Assembly: GCA_024400195.1 (NCBI GenBank)
Contig: JAKSNC010000007.1
Coordinates: 1 to 64,000, forward strand
From: Bacteroidales bacterium
Lineage (GTDB): Bacteria > Bacteroidota > Bacteroidia > Bacteroidales > F082
DNA length: 64,000 bases
Direction of reading: 5' to 3'
The notes under the pieces were generated by a model. That model searched no databases and was not told the origin of the DNA. It saw only the letters and a list, made by a program, of their open reading frames with translations. A program made the translations under genes and the position numbers. Shown here one piece after another: positions 61,195 through 64,000 of this stretch. Every line of letters begins with the position of its first letter. The first letter of the stretch is position 1.

Positions 61195-62667
61195 TTAATA
61201 GGCTTTTGCGAATATCACGCGGCGTTTTGAAGGTTTGCCGCTATAGACATCGATGCCGTCTTCCAAATCGTCGTCAAGAGGAATGCAGCGCAGCGTAGCT
61301 TTCGTTTCCTCCTTGATTTTCAATTCGGTTTCTGTAGTGCCGTCCCAATGTGCATAGACGAACTTACCGTTTTCGATGTTTTTCTTGAAGTCGTCCCAAG
61401 TATCGACTCTAACGGTGTTGTCCTTACGATATTTGAGGGCTTTCTGGTAGATGTTCTCCTGAATCTCTTCTAACAAAGCCGTTATTTTCTCTTCCATTCC
61501 GTTTTCAGAAATCTCCATTTTTTCCATGGTGTCGCGGCGTGCAAGTTCAACGGTTTTGTTTTCGACATCGCGCGGGCCGGCGGCGAGGCGGACTGGCACG
61601 CCCTTCATTTCCCATTCGGCGAATTTGAATCCGGGTTTCTGAGTGTCGCGGTCGTCGAATTTTACGCGGAGGCCTTTCTTTTCAAGGCGTTCCTTCATTT
61701 CGACGCAATAGTTGATGACGGCTTGTCTCTGGTCGTCGGTCTTGTAAATAGGTACGATAACGACTTCAATCGGAGCTACTTTTGGTGGAAGGACGAGACC
61801 GTTGTCGTCGCTGTGGGCCATAATGAGGGCACCCATTAGTCGTGTAGAGACGCCCCACGATGTCGCCCAGACGTAGTCGAGTTTGTTTTCCTTGTTGAGG
61901 AATTTGACGTCGAAGGCCTTGGCGAAGTTTTGTCCAAGGAAGTGTGATGTTCCTGCCTGAAGTGCTTTTCCGTCCTGCATCATCGCTTCAATGCAGAATG
62001 TCTCGACGGCTCCGGCGAAACGCTCGTTGGCCGACTTTATTCCCTTGATGACGGGGAGTGCCATGTGCTTTTCGGCAAATTCGGCATAGACTTCAAGCAT
62101 TTTTCTTGCTTCGGTCAGGGCTTCTTCTTTTGTGGCGTGCGCGGTGTGTCCTTCCTGCCAGAGAAATTCAGCGGTGCGCAGGAAAAGTCTGGTTCTCATC
62201 TCCCAGCGGACGACGTTGGCCCATTGGTTCACGAGGATTGGAAGGTCGCGGTAGCTCTTTATCCAGTTTCTGTATGTGTCCCAGATGATGGTTTCCGAGG
62301 TGGGGCGGACGATCAGTTCTTCTTCAAGTTTCGATTCGGGGTCAACGATGACGCCGTTTCCGTTCGGGTTGCTCATCAGGCGGCTGTGGGTCACGACGGC
62401 GCATTCTTTGGCGAATCCTTCTACGTGCGAAGCCTCTTTGCTTAAAAAACTCTTCGGGATGAATAGCGGGAAATAGGCGTTGACGTGTCCCGTCTGTTTG
62501 AACATGCGGTCGAGTGCGTCGTGCATGAATTCCCATATCGCGTAACCGTAGGGTTTGATGACCATGCAGCCCCTCACGGCCGAGTTCTCCGCGAGGTCGG
62601 CCTTAGTCACGAGGTCGTTGTACCACTGCGAATAATTTTCCTGTCTCGTTGTTAATTCTTTTGCCAT
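61195..62667 (-). CDS. proS: Prolyl-tRNA synthetase (short, archaeal/eukaryotic-like type)
   Basis: A 490-residue class II synthetase. Motif 2/3 regions include [57 protein letters not shown] (read with gaps). It lacks the editing insertion of the long bacterial type, as is normal for this lineage. The C-terminal zinc-like domain and the [10 protein letters not shown] end are present. Confidence 0.95.
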   Translation of the reverse strand: MAKELTTRQENYSQWYNDLVTKADLAENSAVRGCMVIKPYGYAIWEFMHDALDRMFKQTGHVNAYFPLFIPKSFLSKEASHVEGFAKECAVVTHSRLMSNPNGNGVIVDPESKLEEELIVRPTSETIIWDTYRNWIKSYRDLPILVNQWANVVRWEMRTRLFLRTAEFLWQEGHTAHATKEEALTEARKMLEVYAEFAEKHMALPVIKGIKSANERFAGAVETFCIEAMMQDGKALQAGTSHFLGQNFAKAFDVKFLNKENKLDYVWATSWGVSTRLMGALIMAHSDDNGLVLPPKVAPIEVVIVPIYKTDDQRQAVINYCVEMKERLEKKGLRVKFDDRDTQKPGFKFAEWEMKGVPVRLAAGPRDVENKTVELARRDTMEKMEISENGMEEKITALLEEIQENIYQKALKYRKDNTVRVDTWDDFKKNIENGKFVYAHWDGTTETELKIKEETKATLRCIPLDDDLEDGIDVYSGKPSKRRVIFAKAY

Positions 62668-62688
62668 ATAAAAGCCCTTTTCTATAAG

Positions 62689-62712
62689 AAAGCCACCCTG
62701 TTGGATGGCTTT
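62689..62712 (-). terminator. Terminator between the zinc-ribbon gene and proS
   Basis: The stem AAAGCCA (62689-62695) / TGGCTTT (62706-62712) lies 24 bases after the zinc-ribbon gene. The T-run on the minus strand is short. Confidence 0.6.
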
Positions 62713-62735
62713 TGTTTGACTAAATCATGTAGATG

Positions 62736-63659
62736 CTATTCGTTCTTTTTGTCAACGTGTTTGTCTTCGTACATCTTAACGATGTCGTTGTCAACGAGGA
62801 TGCGCCCGCAGAACTCGCAGACGATGACGTTTTTGTGAATGCGGATGTTGAGGAGGTGTTGTGGTGGAATAACGTTATTGCAGCCTCCGCAAGCACCTTC
62901 CTTTATGGTCTTGTCGTCTTCCTCTTTCTTGACGGAAACACTCTTTCTCGATCTTGTCTGTACGTCTCCGACGAATGAGTCGTTGTTGATTTCGGCATGC
63001 TTGCCGACGTTGGTGATTGTAGCGACGGCTAAACCGTTACGCGCGTTCTTGCGCAGACGTTTGTAATAAGTAAGGTAGCGGTCGTCGATAAACTGCTCGC
63101 TCTTCTTTGAGAGTTCGAGAAGTTCCTGCTCTTTTGCCTCGGTTTCCTTGATGATTTCGTCAAGTTCCGATTTCTTTATCTCGAGGTCGTTGCTGCGTTC
63201 GGTGATGGTTGCGTTTGTCTTGTCGAGTTCGGCCTTTGTCTCTTCGAGTTTGAACTTGTTCTCCCTGATGCGTTTCTCGCAAAGCTGGATGTCGAGTGAC
63301 TGGCTTTCTATTTCTTTGGTGAGTGAGTCGTATTCGCGGTTGTTGCGGACGTTGTTTTGCTGCTCTTCGTATTTCTTCACCATATCGGTGCATTCCTTGA
63401 TCTGAATGCCGAAATCGGCGATGGCTTTCTCACAAGTCTTAATCTCGGAGGCGTATTTCTCGGCTCGTGTCTGGAGTCCGGCTACTTCATCTTCGAGATC
63501 TTGGACTTCTAACGGCAGCTCGCCTCTTTGAATACGGATCTGGTCGATTTCGGAATCGACGCGCTGCAATGTGTAAAGAGCTTCCAATGTCTTCTCAATG
63601 TTCCTTTCAACATTGGTTTCCTCTTCATTCTCAACTACATTCTGCTTTTTTGTTGTCAT
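62736..63659 (-). CDS. Coiled-coil protein with C4 zinc ribbon
   Basis: A 307-residue protein. A long coiled coil occupies about residues 20-210, rich in Glu, Lys and Leu heptads. The C-terminus carries a zinc ribbon with the Cys pairs CGGC (near 268) and CEFC (near 290). It resembles the COG1579 family, sometimes called a zinc-ribbon nucleic-acid-binding protein. The function is not established. It lies next to a Nif3-family gene, as in many Bacteroidota. Confidence 0.85.
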   Translation of the reverse strand: MTTKKQNVVENEEETNVERNIEKTLEALYTLQRVDSEIDQIRIQRGELPLEVQDLEDEVAGLQTRAEKYASEIKTCEKAIADFGIQIKECTDMVKKYEEQQNNVRNNREYDSLTKEIESQSLDIQLCEKRIRENKFKLEETKAELDKTNATITERSNDLEIKKSELDEIIKETEAKEQELLELSKKSEQFIDDRYLTYYKRLRKNARNGLAVATITNVGKHAEINNDSFVGDVQTRSRKSVSVKKEEDDKTIKEGACGGCNNVIPPQHLLNIRIHKNVIVCEFCGRILVDNDIVKMYEDKHVDKKNE

Positions 63660-63674
63660 CTATGTATGATTTAA

Positions 63675-64000
63675 TTATACGAAATAGTGTATGTAATTTG
63701 TCTTAACGCTTGAAATTGAAACGGCAAAGTTACGATTTTTTTCTGATATTTTGACGGCTATGAAATCTTTTATAAATTGTTCCGTCTCAAAATGTCCGGC
63801 ATCAATCAGAAGAATCTTTCCGTCGGCATCGGCGTAGTCGTGATATTTGATGTCGGCTGTGACGAAAGCGTCTGCTTTTGCTGCTTTTGCGTCGTCAATA
63901 AGGAAGGATCCGGAGCCGCCGCATAGTGCCACTTTCGTTATCTTTTTTCCAGTCAGTGCGGAATGACGGATGGCGACAGTGCCGAGGGTGTTGCGGATGA
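63675..64000 (-). CDS. Nif3-family dinuclear metal protein (partial, 3' end of gene)
   Basis: Only the C-terminal part of the gene is in the window. Residues IRNTLGTVAIRHSALTGKK, VALCGGSGSFL and AKADAFVTADIKYHDY are Nif3/GTP-cyclohydrolase I type 2-like, and the HDYADADGKILLIDAGHFETE segment carries metal-binding residues. The N-terminus lies beyond the right edge. The physiological role of Nif3 proteins is uncertain. The following zinc-ribbon gene has a promoter box inside this gene's 3' end. Confidence 0.85.
   Translation of the reverse strand, partial: IRNTLGTVAIRHSALTGKKITKVALCGGSGSFLIDDAKAAKADAFVTADIKYHDYADADGKILLIDAGHFETEQFIKDFIAVKISEKNRNFAVSISSVKTNYIHYFV
63725..63732 (-). promoter_or_regulatory. 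Zinc-ribbon gene promoter -7 box (TAACTTTG)
   Basis: TAACTTTG on the minus strand lies 66 bases upstream of the zinc-ribbon start and inside the 3' end of the Nif3 gene. Confidence 0.5.

Overview
The window looks like chromosomal DNA of a Bacteroidales bacterium (Bacteroidota). The evidence is internally consistent. Most promoters have the Bacteroidota -7 box TAnnTTTG, often continuing as TTTGCAGC, and a few have a TTG about 19-20 bases upstream. Three secreted proteins carry C-terminal type IX secretion (T9SS) sorting domains, and the T9SS gene porQ is present. NusB is about 317 residues long, a GldI-like FKBP lipoprotein is present, and several start codons lack strong Shine-Dalgarno sequences. 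I see no prophage, transposase, integrase, CRISPR array or rRNA. Most of the window is dense core genome with a few regulatory or unexplained intergenic stretches.

Layout. 1-3.8 kb: end of a large cysteine-repeat T9SS protein, a terminator, a strongly structured putative small RNA, a lipoprotein and an outer-membrane-type protein. 3.8-11.2 kb: parC, glmM, sstT and a multidomain glycosyltransferase, the last three joined by 4-bp overlaps. 11.2-16.3 kb: nusB, porQ, recF and a DciA-like gene, tightly packed, then efp and an lpxD-like gene. 16.4-28 kb: nitroreductase, aroK, a C10 cysteine protease with T9SS tail, trkH, pepE, three exported proteins of unknown function and a PMCA-type Ca2+ ATPase, ending at a near-perfect palindrome facing eno. 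28-34.8 kb: eno and a RecD-like helicase on the minus strand, then a second C10/T9SS protease behind a leader with two interleaved inverted repeats, and a ureohydrolase. 34.8-37.8 kb: two leucine tRNAs, trmD, rplS, a possible minus-strand structured RNA, an AT-rich gap with repeated operator-like dyads and an XRE repressor. 37.8-44.6 kb (mostly minus): a BlaR1-like M56 sensor fused to a TonB-type domain with its BlaI repressor, a tandem PH-like membrane protein followed by a 55-residue ribbon-helix-helix protein, two FKBP lipoproteins, nrnA and an outer-membrane-type protein. 44.7-49.5 kb: nth, recA, a TPR lipoprotein and an LtaS/sulfatase-fold membrane enzyme. 49.5-56.6 kb (minus): trmH-type methylase, rplI-rpsR-rpsF, wecB, radC, rpsT, mtaB and a divergent miaB. 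56.6-64 kb: a hotdog thioesterase, hutI, a lipid kinase, a second LtaS-like enzyme, proS, a coiled-coil zinc-ribbon protein and the end of a Nif3-family gene.

Functional themes are envelope and secretion (T9SS cargo plus PorQ, glycan synthesis, LpxD, FKBP chaperones, two phosphoglycerol-transferase-like enzymes), DNA maintenance (ParC, RecF, RecA, Nth, RadC, RecD-like), and translation or tRNA modification (EF-P, S6/S18/L9, S20, L19, TrmD, MtaB, MiaB, ProS). The least explained parts are the two candidate structured RNAs, the repeated palindrome seen as a terminator at 28.0 kb and as a leader at 31.0 kb, the heptamer tandem repeats that carry stop codons, an inverted repeat bracketing a promoter at 44.6 kb, and the three-gene exported cluster at 22.3-25.2 kb.
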